A stretch of DNA of 64,000 nt from the NCBI GenBank assembly GCA_024114885.1, contig CP099421.1, positions 3,162,001 to 3,226,000 on the forward strand, written 5' to 3'. Made by a program: the position numbers and the translations under genes. Positions within the stretch are counted from its first letter, which is position 1. The number at the start of each line of letters is the position of its first letter. Under the pieces are notes generated by a model that was not told the origin of the DNA, searched no databases, and was given only the letters and a program-made list of their open reading frames with translations. Source of the DNA: Septoria linicola. Its lineage: Eukaryota; Ascomycota; Dothideomycetes; Mycosphaerellales; Mycosphaerellaceae. Positions 31,520 through 42,334 of this stretch are shown one piece after another.

Positions 31520-33187
31520 ATGCCACCACAGAGAGGACTACTCACGTTAGCTCTAGCCTCAGCAGCGACTGCCCATAAGTCGCACAGCATATCACACTTG
31601 GAGATACCACAGTGCGCCGATGGAGCGAGCATCAAACACACGCCATCATTCTCGTCCTTCTCCTTCGAGCCAGCATTCTGGGTCGAGTTCTTCGGCAATG
31701 CCTCAAGCCCAAATAACTTCACATTCGATGCCATCAGGACTCTTCATGATCATGGCGGCAAGCCCAGTATCAGACCAGGAGGTATCACAATGGACTCCAT
31801 GATCTTCGAAGCCAATGCCAGCAATCCGATCAGGACCACGAACGAGGCGGGCGGCGTGTATCGCACGACTGTTGGTCCAGCATACTACGAGAGCTGGTCA
31901 AACTTCCCCGAAGGTACTGACTTTGTCTCGACTCTCAACTTTGGAAATGAGAGTTTGGACATTGCTCGAGACATGGCTGTGGCGTCGATCAAATACCAGC
32001 CGGAGTTGGTCAAGTATTTTGAGCTTGGCAATGAGCCTACCAATTATGATCCAGATCGCTGGGCGAACAGTACTGCAAACTATGTCAAGCAATGGCAGGA
32101 GTACACGGCGGCGATCGACTCTGCTGTCAATGCGGAAGGAGGGCAGTCTGTTGCCACACGCCTTGGAATTGCACGTTGGTGGGCCTCTTCAGCTACGACC
32201 GATGAGACGCCTCTGCATGTTCGTCCTGCTGATATCATCCCAGCCGGCATCGACTCGAAGATGCAAGTCTCAGAATACAGCATCCACTCGTACGCTTTCG
32301 CCACATGCGATCCAAAAAGAGCCGCTCTGGCCACGATTGAGAATATCCTGAACCACACCGGCCTAGTCGAGTATGCCGATACTGAGATTGTGCCTTCCGC
32401 AAAGGCAGCACTCGATGCTGGCAATCCGTGGATCATTGGCGAGTTCAACAGCATCGCATGTTCTGGTAATCCCAATGTCTCAGACACTTTTGCGCAAGCT
32501 CTGTGGGAAGTGGACACTGAACTCATCTATGCCGTGCGCGATGCTTCTGCGTGTTACTTGCATCAAGGTGCTACACTTGTCTTCCAGAGCGACCAGCAAA
32601 GCAATTCAGCAGGTGATGATGGCTCTCCAGGCTTTTCCACGTACAGCATGTTGTACCCAATCACAACTTCCAAGCGTGGTCCACAGCGAGTCAACCCTGG
32701 CTTTGCGGGTCTTCTCTTCCTTGCAGAGGCATTTGCGAACAACGATACCCGCGTTCAAGCACTTGACACGCCTTCCGACCTCAGCTCAGATCACTTCTCA
32801 GCATACGCTTTCTACTCCGAGGACAAGCTCAGCAAGCTCGCGCTGATCAACACGAAGCCGTACTATGTAAACTCGACATCTGACTACACCGCCAGCTTCA
32901 ACGTGTTCGAAGGGGAGAAAGGATACGGTCGCCACGGTCGTCGTCAAGCTTGGGTGAAGCGCATGACTGCTCCTCATGTCAATGAGAAGGATAGCTCGAA
33001 GGTGACCTGGGCTGGGCAGTCTTTTAGGAATGCAACAGCTGACGGTGAGGTTTGTATTGAGAAAGTCGGTGCAGACGGCATTGTGAGTGTTAGAGGTAGC
33101 GAGGCGGTGCTTGTCTTTTACAATGAGCAAGACGTGTATGGCCTGCCAGAAAAGAAAACCTCGAAGCCGAAGAAGTGGTATTCTTAG
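31520..33187 (+). CDS. Glycoside hydrolase family 79 (beta-glucuronidase-like), secreted
   Basis: 555 residues, single exon, with a signal peptide (RGLLTLALASAATA). A (beta/alpha)8 barrel carries the acid/base Glu172 in YFELGNEPTNY and the nucleophile Glu308 in WIIGEFNSIACSG. RPGGITMDSM near 85-94 is the conserved barrel strand. A C-terminal beta-sandwich domain (from about 430, ending VLVFYNEQDVYG) fits the GH79 C-terminal domain. Length agrees with fungal GH79 enzymes. They remove glucuronic acid or its 4-O-methyl form from arabinogalactan-protein glycans and related glycans outside the cell. About ten N-glycosylation sequons are present. The basic tail (KKTSKPKKWYS) is unusual but short. 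Confidence 0.92.
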   Translation: MPPQRGLLTLALASAATAHKSHSISHLEIPQCADGASIKHTPSFSSFSFEPAFWVEFFGNASSPNNFTFDAIRTLHDHGGKPSIRPGGITMDSMIFEANASNPIRTTNEAGGVYRTTVGPAYYESWSNFPEGTDFVSTLNFGNESLDIARDMAVASIKYQPELVKYFELGNEPTNYDPDRWANSTANYVKQWQEYTAAIDSAVNAEGGQSVATRLGIARWWASSATTDETPLHVRPADIIPAGIDSKMQVSEYSIHSYAFATCDPKRAALATIENILNHTGLVEYADTEIVPSAKAALDAGNPWIIGEFNSIACSGNPNVSDTFAQALWEVDTELIYAVRDASACYLHQGATLVFQSDQQSNSAGDDGSPGFSTYSMLYPITTSKRGPQRVNPGFAGLLFLAEAFANNDTRVQALDTPSDLSSDHFSAYAFYSEDKLSKLALINTKPYYVNSTSDYTASFNVFEGEKGYGRHGRRQAWVKRMTAPHVNEKDSSKVTWAGQSFRNATADGEVCIEKVGADGIVSVRGSEAVLVFYNEQDVYGLPEKKTSKPKKWYS

Positions 33188-33528
33188 TCGGGCTCATGGC
33201 CGACGTCAAGATCTGTAGCTCACGGCAAAATGGTAGTGACGCAACCTACCACACCTGCCCAAAAAGGCATTACAGCTAAGCCCCAATCCTATGTACTCAT
33301 GTTCCTCCAGTCTTGGCTGAAGCTTGCACAACACTTCAACAGCTCGCTTGTTGCAGGAAGTGGCGCAATCAGCCGAACCACCTTTCTGTAGCTCTGTGCC
33401 TAGCCAGTTGTGTCACAAAAGAAATTTAAGACAGGACAAGCAATACTTATAACACCTCGCAGACCACAGTCAAAATCACTGCTGCTGCTGCGTAACTCCA
33501 ACATGCCATCCCAAGCCTAGTGGTAACT
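33188..33528. other. Intergenic region
   Basis: About 340 bp; no gene or clear site. Confidence 0.6.
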
Positions 33529-33927
33529 ATGGACATCCACCACAGAAAAGAAGGCGATGAATCCCGCTACAAACTTCCCCGCATAATCGTCGCCGCAATA
33601 GTGGTTCCAGTCTTCCTGATCATAGTCGGACATCTGCTTCTTACAGGGTATCTGCGAAGAAAGGAGAACAATAGAAGGCGGCCGAAGGGATGTGAGTGCT
33701 TTCATGATCCGATCGGGTTCAGTCCGTTTTCGGTGCCGTGGTGGAAGTGGAAGTATGTGAGGTGTGGGTGTCCGATGAGAGGGCGGAGGGATGGATTGAG
33801 CGGCGTGATTGGGGGGCGGTGGGATTGGACATGTGGAAAAATGAGATCGAATGGAAAGGTGGAGGAGATTGCGAAGCGTTTCAATGAGAGTGATGGGGAG
33901 AGGGGCGAGGGGGTGGGGAGGAAGTGA
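33529..33927 (+). CDS. Small one-helix protein with GCxC / PWWxW / CxC motif (member B)
   Basis: 132 residues from the ATG at 33529. One transmembrane helix at about 18-40 (IIVAAIVVPVFLIIVGHLLLTGY) is followed by a basic stretch (RRKENNRRRPK). The motif GCECFHDPIGFSPFSVPWWK and WKYVRCGC comes next, then a Gly/Arg-rich tail. The order and key residues (GC-x-C-aromatic-x-D, PWWxW, C-x-C) match the protein at 15914-16381, 17.6 kb away on the other strand. The spacing between GCxC and PWW differs by three residues. No known family recognised. A large frame on the opposite strand (33517-34284) overlaps it but has no domain features. Confidence 0.6.
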   Translation: MDIHHRKEGDESRYKLPRIIVAAIVVPVFLIIVGHLLLTGYLRRKENNRRRPKGCECFHDPIGFSPFSVPWWKWKYVRCGCPMRGRRDGLSGVIGGRWDWTCGKMRSNGKVEEIAKRFNESDGERGEGVGRK

Positions 33928-34791
33928 GCAGGCCGAAGAAGCAGGGGAGATCTGCCAAGCGTCAACGCTACCGCCTGCATATGGCGAGATACGAGAGATG
34001 CCTCCTGGATATGCTGGCCCGCAGAGGATGTTTGCGCATCGGAAGGAGAGTGATGGTTGAGCCAGATTGTGATCTTGAGAGGAGAGATCAACAGACTGCA
34101 GCTGGAATTTGCTGCCAGGCAGCGACCGCTTCCCGATGGACATTGCGGATCTACTTGCTAGCCCAGCTCTAGATGGTTGCTGGACAAGCGCAGCCCAGTG
34201 GCAGATCGGAAGACAGGCAAGACACCATGCCGAGTCAACCGAGCATGATAGCCAGATCCCGAGTTCGAACAGAAAGCAACACACACCTGACCATTCGTAA
34301 TACTGCAGCTCTAAGCAATGGTGCTGTCTGCACCTGGGATAATCATTATCCTGGTAGCGTGGCCTTCGAGCTCTGGGCTAGTCGTTGAGAACAGCAATGT
34401 CTGGAAATTGCGATTTCGGGGTCTCAAAAAGGACGGCAGCAAACATGCCAGAGTGTATCAGTGTGGCTGATGGCGAAGCGCAGCGGTGTTGGTAGCCCGT
34501 ATGCTACACTCTCAGCCGCTGGCATGCACAGCGTCCCTTCACTTGCAGCTATGCCTATTCGCGTGCCATCGTTTTATGCTATGGTGTCGCTGCCAGTATC
34601 GAGCTGTTATATTGCGATCGCTGCTGTCGGCGTAGCACTGTCAGTCTCACCTGGTGTGAGCCGAGCGTGAAGACTGGAGGTCTATTCAGACAAAGGTTTC
34701 GAAGTATCGGCCTGTGCACTTGCCTTAGCGCCGCTAGTTACTCGTTACTGTCTTTCATGATTTTCCCTTCAACTTCTGTACACACACTCGA
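33928..34791. other. Intergenic region, about 860 bp
   Basis: Only short overlapping frames. Nothing recognised. Confidence 0.55.
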
Positions 34792-35346
34792 ATGAACGCC
34801 TTTACTGGAAGATATGGCACAGCCATGGTGAACAACGAGGAAGAGCTGCCTTGGTGGATTTCACCGCCAGACACTCCGCGGATCAGCCCGATCAACGAGG
34901 AATATAAGCGCCCTTTTCCATTGGCGCCTGTGGGATCTGAGGCCCTCGAGTTGGCGAGTGTTATCACTGTGCCTGAACTACTTTTTTTCGAAGATGCCCT
35001 GGAGCAAGAACAAAGTCATTTGATCCTCGTCCAAGGCGCAGACTCGGCCAAGTTGAATGAAGCAGTATATCCCGGGTCTGCCTTTACCGGCAGATCAGGA
35101 CCTCCCTCAGCAGATGACTCGTCATTCGATTTCAACCACTTGACAGTAGCAGAGGAACACATCGGATTCAAGGGCCAGTTCGATCCACTTGCAGTAGACA
35201 CGCCACAAGAATCCAGCAGTCCGCTCCCGACTCGAAGTTCAAGTGCGTCTCCACCAAATTCAGCACTGGACTCGATCATCCAAGTCTGGGCTGCAAGTGA
35301 CGGAACAGACAGTTTTGAAGAGTGGCACCAATTTCCAGCGGCATGA
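34792..35346 (+). CDS. Acidic hypothetical protein
   Basis: 184 residues, single exon, no recognised domain. Rich in Pro/Ser/Glu/Asp, with ELPWWISPPDTPRISP near the N-terminus and DGTDSFEEWHQFP at the C-terminus. No signal peptide or membrane helix. It looks disordered. Supported by the clean frame from an ATG and biased composition only; it may be a lineage-specific gene. Confidence 0.45.
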   Translation: MNAFTGRYGTAMVNNEEELPWWISPPDTPRISPINEEYKRPFPLAPVGSEALELASVITVPELLFFEDALEQEQSHLILVQGADSAKLNEAVYPGSAFTGRSGPPSADDSSFDFNHLTVAEEHIGFKGQFDPLAVDTPQESSSPLPTRSSSASPPNSALDSIIQVWAASDGTDSFEEWHQFPAA

Positions 35347-36044
35347 AGTGTACTTCGAGGAGCGGCTTGCCAAAGAATGGATGAAGCATTAGAATGTCGC
35401 CGCTCGGCCAGGAGTCAAGTACAAGTTGGACCGCCTTCCAGCAGCAGGGTATCCGGGATGGATGAGTCGCCGTGTCGACAGTCATCGAGATTGGCATGAG
35501 TCATGACCTTGGAGACGTGATGTGTCAAAGGACAACTGACCTGTGGACAGAAACTATGGGCCATTCTTCGGGCAAGTCATTTACTTCTTTTTGTCAACCT
35601 GTGGCAGCATTGCAAGCATCTTGCTGACAATGATGCTGCTGATGGAAGTGTCTGCAAGTTTTGCGTGGATAAGAAGTCTGATTGCTGATGATTGGAGCGC
35701 ACTGGTGGTGGCGTAAGCTGAACAAGGCAGGATGAGACGCTTCCAGGATAGATTCGAACTCCTTGTGACTTGGTCAGTACATCGAGGCTCAGTAATCATC
35801 ACAGGAAAGCCACTGCAGGTGAATATGATATGCCATTTCCATTCTGTATCTGAATCCGTCTGTCTCTCCTCAAAAGCTCGTGGCGCACAATGTACAGAAG
35901 ACCCGCCCGATTCCCACGTTATCTGTAGGATGTCATGCACCAAACGCCATCTCTCGCCTCTTTCCATGCAGTCAGTCAGTCAGACACCAATCACAGGGTA
36001 TGTCAGTCAAAAGATCGTCCTCGGTCTCCACGAAAAGCAGACGC
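35347..36044. other. Intergenic region with the 3' end of Ypt7
   Basis: About 700 bp. No further gene recognised. Confidence 0.6.
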
Positions 36045-36770
36045 TTAGCACGAGCATCCCTGCTCGTTCTCGCCGATGTTGATGGGAATCGTCTCTGGGA
36101 AGTCTGGGTTGAAGTCTTGTGATTCTTCCTGTGCAAGAGCATTTCGTGCGATGACTGTGATTAATGTTAGTATTTCCACATCTTCTGCTTCTCTGCATGC
36201 ACTTGACATACCCTCAAACGCCTGCTCCACGTTCACGGCATCCTTGGCGCTCGTCTCAAAGTATGGTATCCCGCCCTTTTGCTGGCAGAAGGCCTGTGCG
36301 CGCTTTGTGCTGATCATCCTCTTGCTCTCCTCCACATCGACCTTGTTGCCCAACACCACAAACGGGAAGCTCTCTGGGTCCATGGGGCTCGCTTGAATCA
36401 AGAATTCATCCCTCCATGAATCCAGTGTGTCGAAGGATTTTGAGTTGTTGACATCGTAGACGAGCACGCAGCAGTCGGCGCCGCGGTAGAAAGCCACGCC
36501 GAGCGATTGGAAGCGTTCCTGGCCGGCCGTGTCCCACAGCTGCATTGTCACGAGGCGATCGTCGACCAGCACTTCTTTGGTGAGAAAGTCGGCGCCGATG
36601 GTGGCTTTGTAGGACTGCGAGAACTTCTTGTTGACCTGGAGGCTGTGTTAGACGGTGTTGGGCGCAGAGAATGGAGGAAATCGCACATATTGGTTCATCA
36701 AACTCGTCTTTCCGACTCCGCTGTCTCCCAAGATGATGACCTTTAGCAAGATCTTCTTTCGCGACGCCAT
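36045..36770 (-). CDS. ypt7: Rab7-type small GTPase Ypt7
   Basis: Three exons (36687-36770, 36212-36635, 36045-36154) joined across introns of 51 and 57 nt with TCTAAC/ACTAAC branch points give 205 residues, the usual Rab7 length. All G boxes are present: GDSGVGKT (15-22), the effector loop ending ATIGADFLTKEV, WDTAGQERFQSLG, GNKVD and ETSAK. The C-terminus GCSC is the CxC double geranylgeranylation signal. NVEQAFEVIARNAL after the G domain is typical of Rab7/Ypt7. It controls late endosome, autophagosome and vacuole fusion through the HOPS tether on the vacuole membrane. No anomalies; it is a conserved core gene that marks this block as ordinary chromosome. Confidence 0.96.
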
Positions 36771-37860
36771 TTTGGTGGGTTATGTCGTGGGAAAATATGC
36801 GATGCGATGCGAGGTCCGGAAGTGGAGGTGGTGGTGTTTGCGGCTTTCGGTTCCTTCTCAGGCAGGCGCGATGCTCGGTGTCGCGTGTTCAGGCAGCGAC
36901 GATCTAGTGGCGAGGTCGTAGGGATGTCGAGAATGCGCGAGTATTATTGTATTGTATTGTTGTGTGGTGTGTTGTGTATCGCAGATGCGGCGTGAACGAG
37001 TGAGTGACAAGTGACGAGTGGCTGGTCACGTCAAAGAGCTCCCACCCAGATCGACGGACAACGGTCATGCGGCTCAAAACCGGGTGCACCCACCCACCTT
37101 CTCCCACCTTCCTTCACTTCTCACCCTCGCACCTTCCTGCCATCACATGCTGCATTTTCCATCTCAGGACGACTACTGCTCGTGATCCAGACGTTGTCAG
37201 AAAACATGCCTATCCTGATCATTTGCAGATGCTCGTATCATAGCAGCCTGCAGATTTCTCTCGCAGACCTATTGCACAGCAGCCGAGGATGATTGCTGGA
37301 ACTCAGCTTCACTTCGCTGGCAAGAAGTACGTCTAAACGTGTATAAGCAGCTCGCCTCACTTCCACTGTTGGTTTCCCCCATCGTTCCATGAGTCGTTTC
37401 CAATCAAGGAGCACAATCTGGGACTCGGGAACACTCCAGAGGAAGTGGTGGACGAGTGAAAGGTAAGGTGCAGTTCAAGGTTCCGGAATGTGTTTAACTT
37501 GGTACCGATTGCTACATCCGCAGATTTTGTGGACGCTGGGCAGTCGAGATGAGCGAGTGAAGAAGCTGATAGAAGGAAAAGAGGGGCAAGGCTGACGAGC
37601 ACGGAAAGAGTCGAGGTCAACGACTTGGGGAGAGCAAAGGTGGGGCCACCGCTGGGAAGGGTGAAGACGAAGACCGGAAGTGAAGTGAAGCTGTGAGCTG
37701 CATCTGTGGTGGCACTAGCTCGCACCTTCGCCTCATCGTTCAAGACTGATCACGAGAAAACCCTGTGGTGCGCTCGAACCTTGACTGACATCTATCAACA
37801 TCACTGCGACAATACTGCATCCCCTGCACCAACCTCGCGACAGCAAGAAACTCATACTTC
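36771..37860. other. Intergenic region, about 1.1 kb
   Basis: Divergent promoter region of Ypt7 and the BTB gene. It holds a short ATTGT repeat (about 36944-36962). A 128-codon frame on the minus strand (37357-37743) lacks support. Confidence 0.55.
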
Positions 37861-38756
37861 ATGGCACTAAACAACGCCAAACCTGTCCTTGACAGTATCC
37901 GGGGCCTGCTGGGCGACAGCCGCTATGCAGATCTCACCATCACTTGTGGTGAACGCAAGTGGCGCGTTCATAAGGCCGTAGTCTGCACGAGGTGCGAGTT
38001 CTTCGCCAAGGCTGTTGATCGCCGCTTCAAGGTCCGTTCAGGCGGAGGTCACAACTGCGTTGGCCTGCTAACTGTCGCCACCTGGGCAGGAATCTACGGA
38101 CAACATTGTCGACCTCGAGGAAGATCCGCCAAAGGCAGTCGCCGCCATGATGCGCTTCTTGTACACGGACGATTACGATGACACAGTCGATGAAGCCGAC
38201 AATGAGGAAGTGTGGAAGCCTTTGCCAACGAACATTCAGGTTCATGCCACCGCAGACAAGTACGGCCTCACTCAACTTGCTGATTTGGCCATCGCCAAGT
38301 TCAAATCTCATCTGAATGGCATCGAGTTACAAGATATGGGCTTCGATGAAGCTGTCAGACAGGTAAGTTCCAGGATCATCACTCAGAATCTCTACAAGGA
38401 ATCGCAACATCAGTATGAGTATCGCCAACGCAGCAGGCTAATCGATCTAGAAGGCGTACGGCGTCGACGAAGGGAGGAAAGAGCCATTTCGGAAGTGCCT
38501 GCTGGATTGTGCGATGGAGCGGGGCAAGAGGCTTGTATGCACATCCAGATTCCACGATCTAGTTTCGCGAGTCCCGGCTTTTGCTGCTGCTCTTGTGGCC
38601 GAAACTTCCCAACTTGAGAGGGTGGAGGAGTTTCGGTGGAACACGCGAGCTTATGAGTGTCCCGAGTGCGACAAAAAGCTCAGTGCCGACTGGACCTTCA
38701 CAGGGACGTCGATCTTGGCGGGCTACTGTCCGTACTGTGGCGATGAAGCGCTATGA
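37861..38756 (+). CDS. BTB/POZ-domain protein with C-terminal Cys4 motif
   Basis: Three exons (37861-38031, 38090-38362, 38451-38756), both introns in phase 0 (58 and 88 nt, CTAAC/CTAAT branch sites), give 249 residues. The N-terminal BTB fold shows YADLTITCGERKWRVHKAVVCTRCEFFAKA (18-47), NIVDLEEDPPKAVAAMMRFLY after the first junction and VHATADKYGLTQLADLAIAKF at its end. Such proteins commonly bridge cullin-3 ligases or act as scaffolds. The C-terminus has CPECDKKL..YCPYCGDEAL: two CPxC pairs about 28 residues apart, a zinc-ribbon-like arrangement. Together they make a plausible BTB plus zinc-ribbon protein; the target is unknown. Confidence 0.85.
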
Positions 38757-39241
38757 ACAGCTCAGGACGACTGGGAAGGATCTGGATTGTCCGACACGGA
38801 TGAAAGCACGGGATGAGTCTGAAGACTGTCCAGTGGAAGAAGGAAGCGGCCCGAATAGATCTTGATGCGCGAGGCCTTAACCCAAGGCATAGTCCGATCG
38901 GACGTGTGGAAAGAGCCTTCACATCACATATCTTGGAGTACAGAACACTGATGGTAGAGTCTGGCCTGGCGCCAGACCACTTGCTTCAGGTGAGCTACTC
39001 TTTCAATACAATCTCCTCCCTTGATTTACCGTCGTCCTCACCACCTGCCTTTCCGAGTTACTCGTCGCCAAATCCCCACCACAAAGGCCTGGAAGGCTCT
39101 TGACCGCTAGCAGTGACAAGAAAGTATCTTCTTCGTAGCCAGTCTCTGGGGCAACAGTGCATTCGCACAATCAGTGCGGTGGCCAAACCTACGTATGACA
39201 GAGCGCATGAGCTGTACCGAGAGGCCAATTGCTCAGTCTGT
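38757..39241. other. Intergenic region between convergent genes
   Basis: No gene recognised. Confidence 0.6.
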
Positions 39242-40264
39242 CTACAGCCACCCCTTCAACACAACCTCTCTCCCTTGCTGCCCCACCACCGCCCTCGCCA
39301 CATCCTCATCCGAGCAACTCACTCCATTCACAACCTCTACTTCCTCCTTCCCGATCCCCATCACCGAAGCATGCTTCACCGCTATCCTCCCCAACTTTCC
39401 CTGCTTTCCCGTCCTCCTCAAACACGGCACAACTACATCCCGAATCTTCTCTTCCAGATCTGAGCTCCGAATATGCTCCTCTCGCGTAGCTCCAGCATGA
39501 TAGTGATGCGTCCGCAAAAAGCGCTGATAGTCTCGTGGTCGAGGAGGGAGATCGAAGAGACTGTCGAGGACGATGATGAGGTTGTTCAGTCGCGGGAGCT
39601 GGGAAGCGATGAGAGGGAGATGGGTGGCTATGTGAGAGATGTGTTCTGGTTTGACTTCGAAAGTGTCTTGTTTTGAAGTTGATGATGGTAGTTGTAGATT
39701 GTTGCAGAGTGGTCGGAAGGAGAGTTTGATGTGGAGTTCTAGATTGCGGATGTTGAGGGAGAGGAGGGGATGGAGTTGTTCGGAGAGAGCAGAGGACATT
39801 CCTGGGAGGAGAGCTGCGGACTTTTTGATGAGGATTGTGTTGGCTTCGAAGAAGGTTTCAATGGCCGGTGGGAGAGTATTTGGTGTTGTGGTCGAGAGCC
39901 GGCGTGTCAAGGAGAGACGCTTGATCAGGTTGGAGGTGAATGTCGTTTGATCGATGGCTGTGTTTTGTAATCTATCTCGTGTCGAGAGGCGACTGTTGGG
40001 ATGGATGAGCGTGACTCGTCTTGGCATCGGTGAGGACGAATCTGGTCGGTCTGATGATAATTGATAGGTATCGCAAACCAAATCTTGGATTTCAGATAGG
40101 TAGTCTGATGCATCGTACTGCGCAAGATTCTCGGGTATTCGTGAAAGCCTGGTTGACAGTCGATCGAACAAGGTTTCTTGGGTATTGGTACGGGAGTGCG
40201 TTTGGTGAAGCTCTGCGACGTGGTTTGGCGTGCCGGCTTGTAAGATGCATTCCATGCAGGCCAT
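39242..40264 (-). CDS. Hypothetical protein, alpha-helical
   Basis: 340 residues in a single frame. I do not recognise a domain. Leu/Ser/Arg-rich, with regular amphipathic stretches (for example LFDRLSTRLSRIPENLAQY, SLNIRNLELHIKLSFRPLCNNL, QLPRLNNLIIVLDSLFDLPP). The pattern resembles the leucine-rich second half of many fungal F-box-like proteins, but no F-box is visible. No signal peptide. The ATG at 40264 is followed by another at 40255; upstream exons cannot be excluded. Confidence 0.5.
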   Translation of the reverse strand: MACMECILQAGTPNHVAELHQTHSRTNTQETLFDRLSTRLSRIPENLAQYDASDYLSEIQDLVCDTYQLSSDRPDSSSPMPRRVTLIHPNSRLSTRDRLQNTAIDQTTFTSNLIKRLSLTRRLSTTTPNTLPPAIETFFEANTILIKKSAALLPGMSSALSEQLHPLLSLNIRNLELHIKLSFRPLCNNLQLPSSTSKQDTFEVKPEHISHIATHLPLIASQLPRLNNLIIVLDSLFDLPPRPRDYQRFLRTHHYHAGATREEHIRSSDLEEKIRDVVVPCLRRTGKQGKLGRIAVKHASVMGIGKEEVEVVNGVSCSDEDVARAVVGQQGREVVLKGWL

Positions 40265-41379
40265 CTCGACTGTCGGAAAGATCGCTGGTCAGCCCGGGCG
40301 AAGGTCGACGCGTGGAGTTGGCTCCCTCATGTATTTGGCGATCAAAGTAAGCTTTAGCAATGGTTCATCTTGGCAGAAGCCCTGATCCATGTTGGCCAGG
40401 CCTCAGCCCTTGGTGACAGGGCATGGGCAAGCGTCTTTGCGCAATCTGGAGAATGCACGTCCGTTGAGCTGGCGCTCTGGAGGGGGTTAGCAGATATGGT
40501 CCGTTCGGCTGTGATCTTGCAGCCATGACAGTCGTTCGCGCAGATATGGAAGTGACATCAGGAATCTCACAATTGTCAGAAAGTGATAGAGGATACTCTT
40601 CAACATATCGGTGTACCTGTCGCCGATACTCGCAGCCAAGTCAACAACAGTGCGAACTCGAGATCATTGATGTTGCAGATCCTGCTCAACTCATGCCTTG
40701 ACCTCTCGCATAGAAGGCTGTCTCGCTCATCGTGCCAATTACATCCACACAGCTTTCGGCCAGGAGCTCCCGATGAGGCATGCGTCGGAAATACACGCCT
40801 CAGGAAGGGTGCTCTTGCATTTTGTATGTTTCCAAACCGAAGAACCGTAGTCAAAGGATGAAACGGAGCATACAATCTTATGGTTACATCAACCAACAAA
40901 TATTGTTGAGTAAAGGCGGCAGACCGGAGGTAGGTCCGGTTGTGGCCGGTAAGGGAATGTCGCAAAGACGGAGGGACGTCAGGCACGGAAGTGGTTCGGA
41001 TAAAGTGAGGATGATTTGCTTCTCCCGCTTGGTCAGCTCATATGTCTAACCGCATTTGTAGCTCTCCACTCAGCTCTGACGTCGAGCTTCGAACATGGAA
41101 GACCGCGTTTGCTGAGAAATGTCATCGTCAGTGTGAAGTGCTGATCTGCCAGACTTCCGCGTAGCAGGCACAGCTGTGGAGGAGCTCTGATGTACCTTTC
41201 TACAGCATTGGATGAGGTCTATCTACAGGTCGGTCCTACTTATTCTGCTCGCATTCATGTTCCGTTCTCCTCTCCTCCGCGTTCAGCAGACTACAAGTCA
41301 TCCCATCAAGAACATCTCTCCTACTCGTAGCACGTTCACCTCCAGAGCCTTTTCCACGACTACAGCACGACCAGACAAC
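40265..41379. other. Intergenic region, about 1.1 kb, with GST leader frame
   Basis: Mostly without features. From 41212 an ATG opens a frame continuous with the GST and encoding a hydrophobic, then Ser/Thr/Arg-rich leader. Confidence 0.6.
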
Positions 41380-42299
41380 ATGTCTGACTCAGACCGGCCT
41401 AACAGGACCATCGCGAAGAGCGGTCTCGAGCTCTTGACCTTTGGAACACCCAATGGTAGGCCTCTAAATCGTGGACAAGCCACATGGGGTTGATGCTGAT
41501 GCTGTGAACAGGCCATAAGGCAAGCATCATGCTGGAAGAGCTCAAGGAGGCATATGGCAAGCCAGACTATGTTTACCAAAGCATCCACATTGGCCAGAAC
41601 ATTCAGAAAGAGCCATGGTTTACAGAGTATGGTCCAAACGGACGCATCCCAGTCCTGATCGATCATGACAATCAAGATCTTGGTATCATGGAAGGATCAG
41701 CTATCCTAAGCTACTTGACACGCCATTTCGATCCTGAGAACAAGTTCTCGTTCACAAAGGACCCAGAATTGTCGCTGTCCGAGCAGTGGACTGCGTGGCA
41801 ACACGGCGGTCTTGGCCCGATGCAAGGACAGGCGAACCAGTGAGACGATTCATGCGCTGTCTCCAATAGCGTCGCACTGACTTTGATCCTTAGCTTCTAC
41901 CGCCTGGCCAAGGAGCGCATCGCATACCCCACCCAACGATACGTCGGCGAGACAGAGCGCCTCTACGGAGTCCTCGACATCCGCCTCAAGGGCCGCGAGT
42001 ACCTCGTTGGAGACAAATACTCCACTGCAGACATTGCCAACTTCAGCTGGGTGAACGTCGCATACTTTGCTGGCGTGAACCTCGAGCAATTCCCTAACCT
42101 GTACAAGTGGTGGGAGAGAATCAACGCTCGCCCGGCAGTCAAGAGAGGCGTTGCTATCCCAAGCGAGCCAAGCATCACGAATGAGGCATACCAGAAGAGG
42201 CTCAAGGACGAGGATGGGTTCAAGGACAAGGAGGATGAGCTTGCTGGCCATTTGAAGAAGGCGCAAGAGCAGTATGAATACAAGTACTCTGCCCCATAG
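41380..42299 (+). CDS. Glutathione S-transferase, Ure2-like
   Basis: Exons 41380-41455, 41512-41839 and 41894-42299 (introns of 56 and 54 nt) give 269 residues. Thioredoxin-like N-domain: LELLTFGTPNGHKASIMLEEL, then the cis-Pro segment NGRIPVLID and the glutathione-binding IMEGSAILSYL (Glu-Ser type). The helical C-domain contains WQHGGLGPMQGQANHFYR, a block typical of Ure2/YfcG-type GSTs, and YSTADIANFSWV. Such enzymes work in glutathione-dependent detoxification and disulfide reduction. The tail (about 45 residues, KRLKDEDGFKDKEDELAGHL..) is a charged helix beyond the usual end. In-frame upstream ATGs (41212, 41257) would add a mitochondrial-type leader (RSTFTSRAFSTTTARPDN), so two forms are possible. 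Confidence 0.92.
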
Positions 42300-42334
42300 A
42301 TGGAGTGGAGTCGATATACAACAGTATCTACAGT

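Noticed and set aside
33517..34284. 255-codon open frame on the minus strand
   Set aside because: It overlaps the one-helix gene at 33529-33927 antisense, has mixed low-complexity Pro/His segments and no domain. The plus-strand frame has a helix and a motif shared with a second gene.
37357..37743. 128-codon minus-strand frame with a hydrophobic stretch
   Set aside because: It lies in the divergent promoter of Ypt7 and the BTB gene, with no recognisable family; insufficient support.
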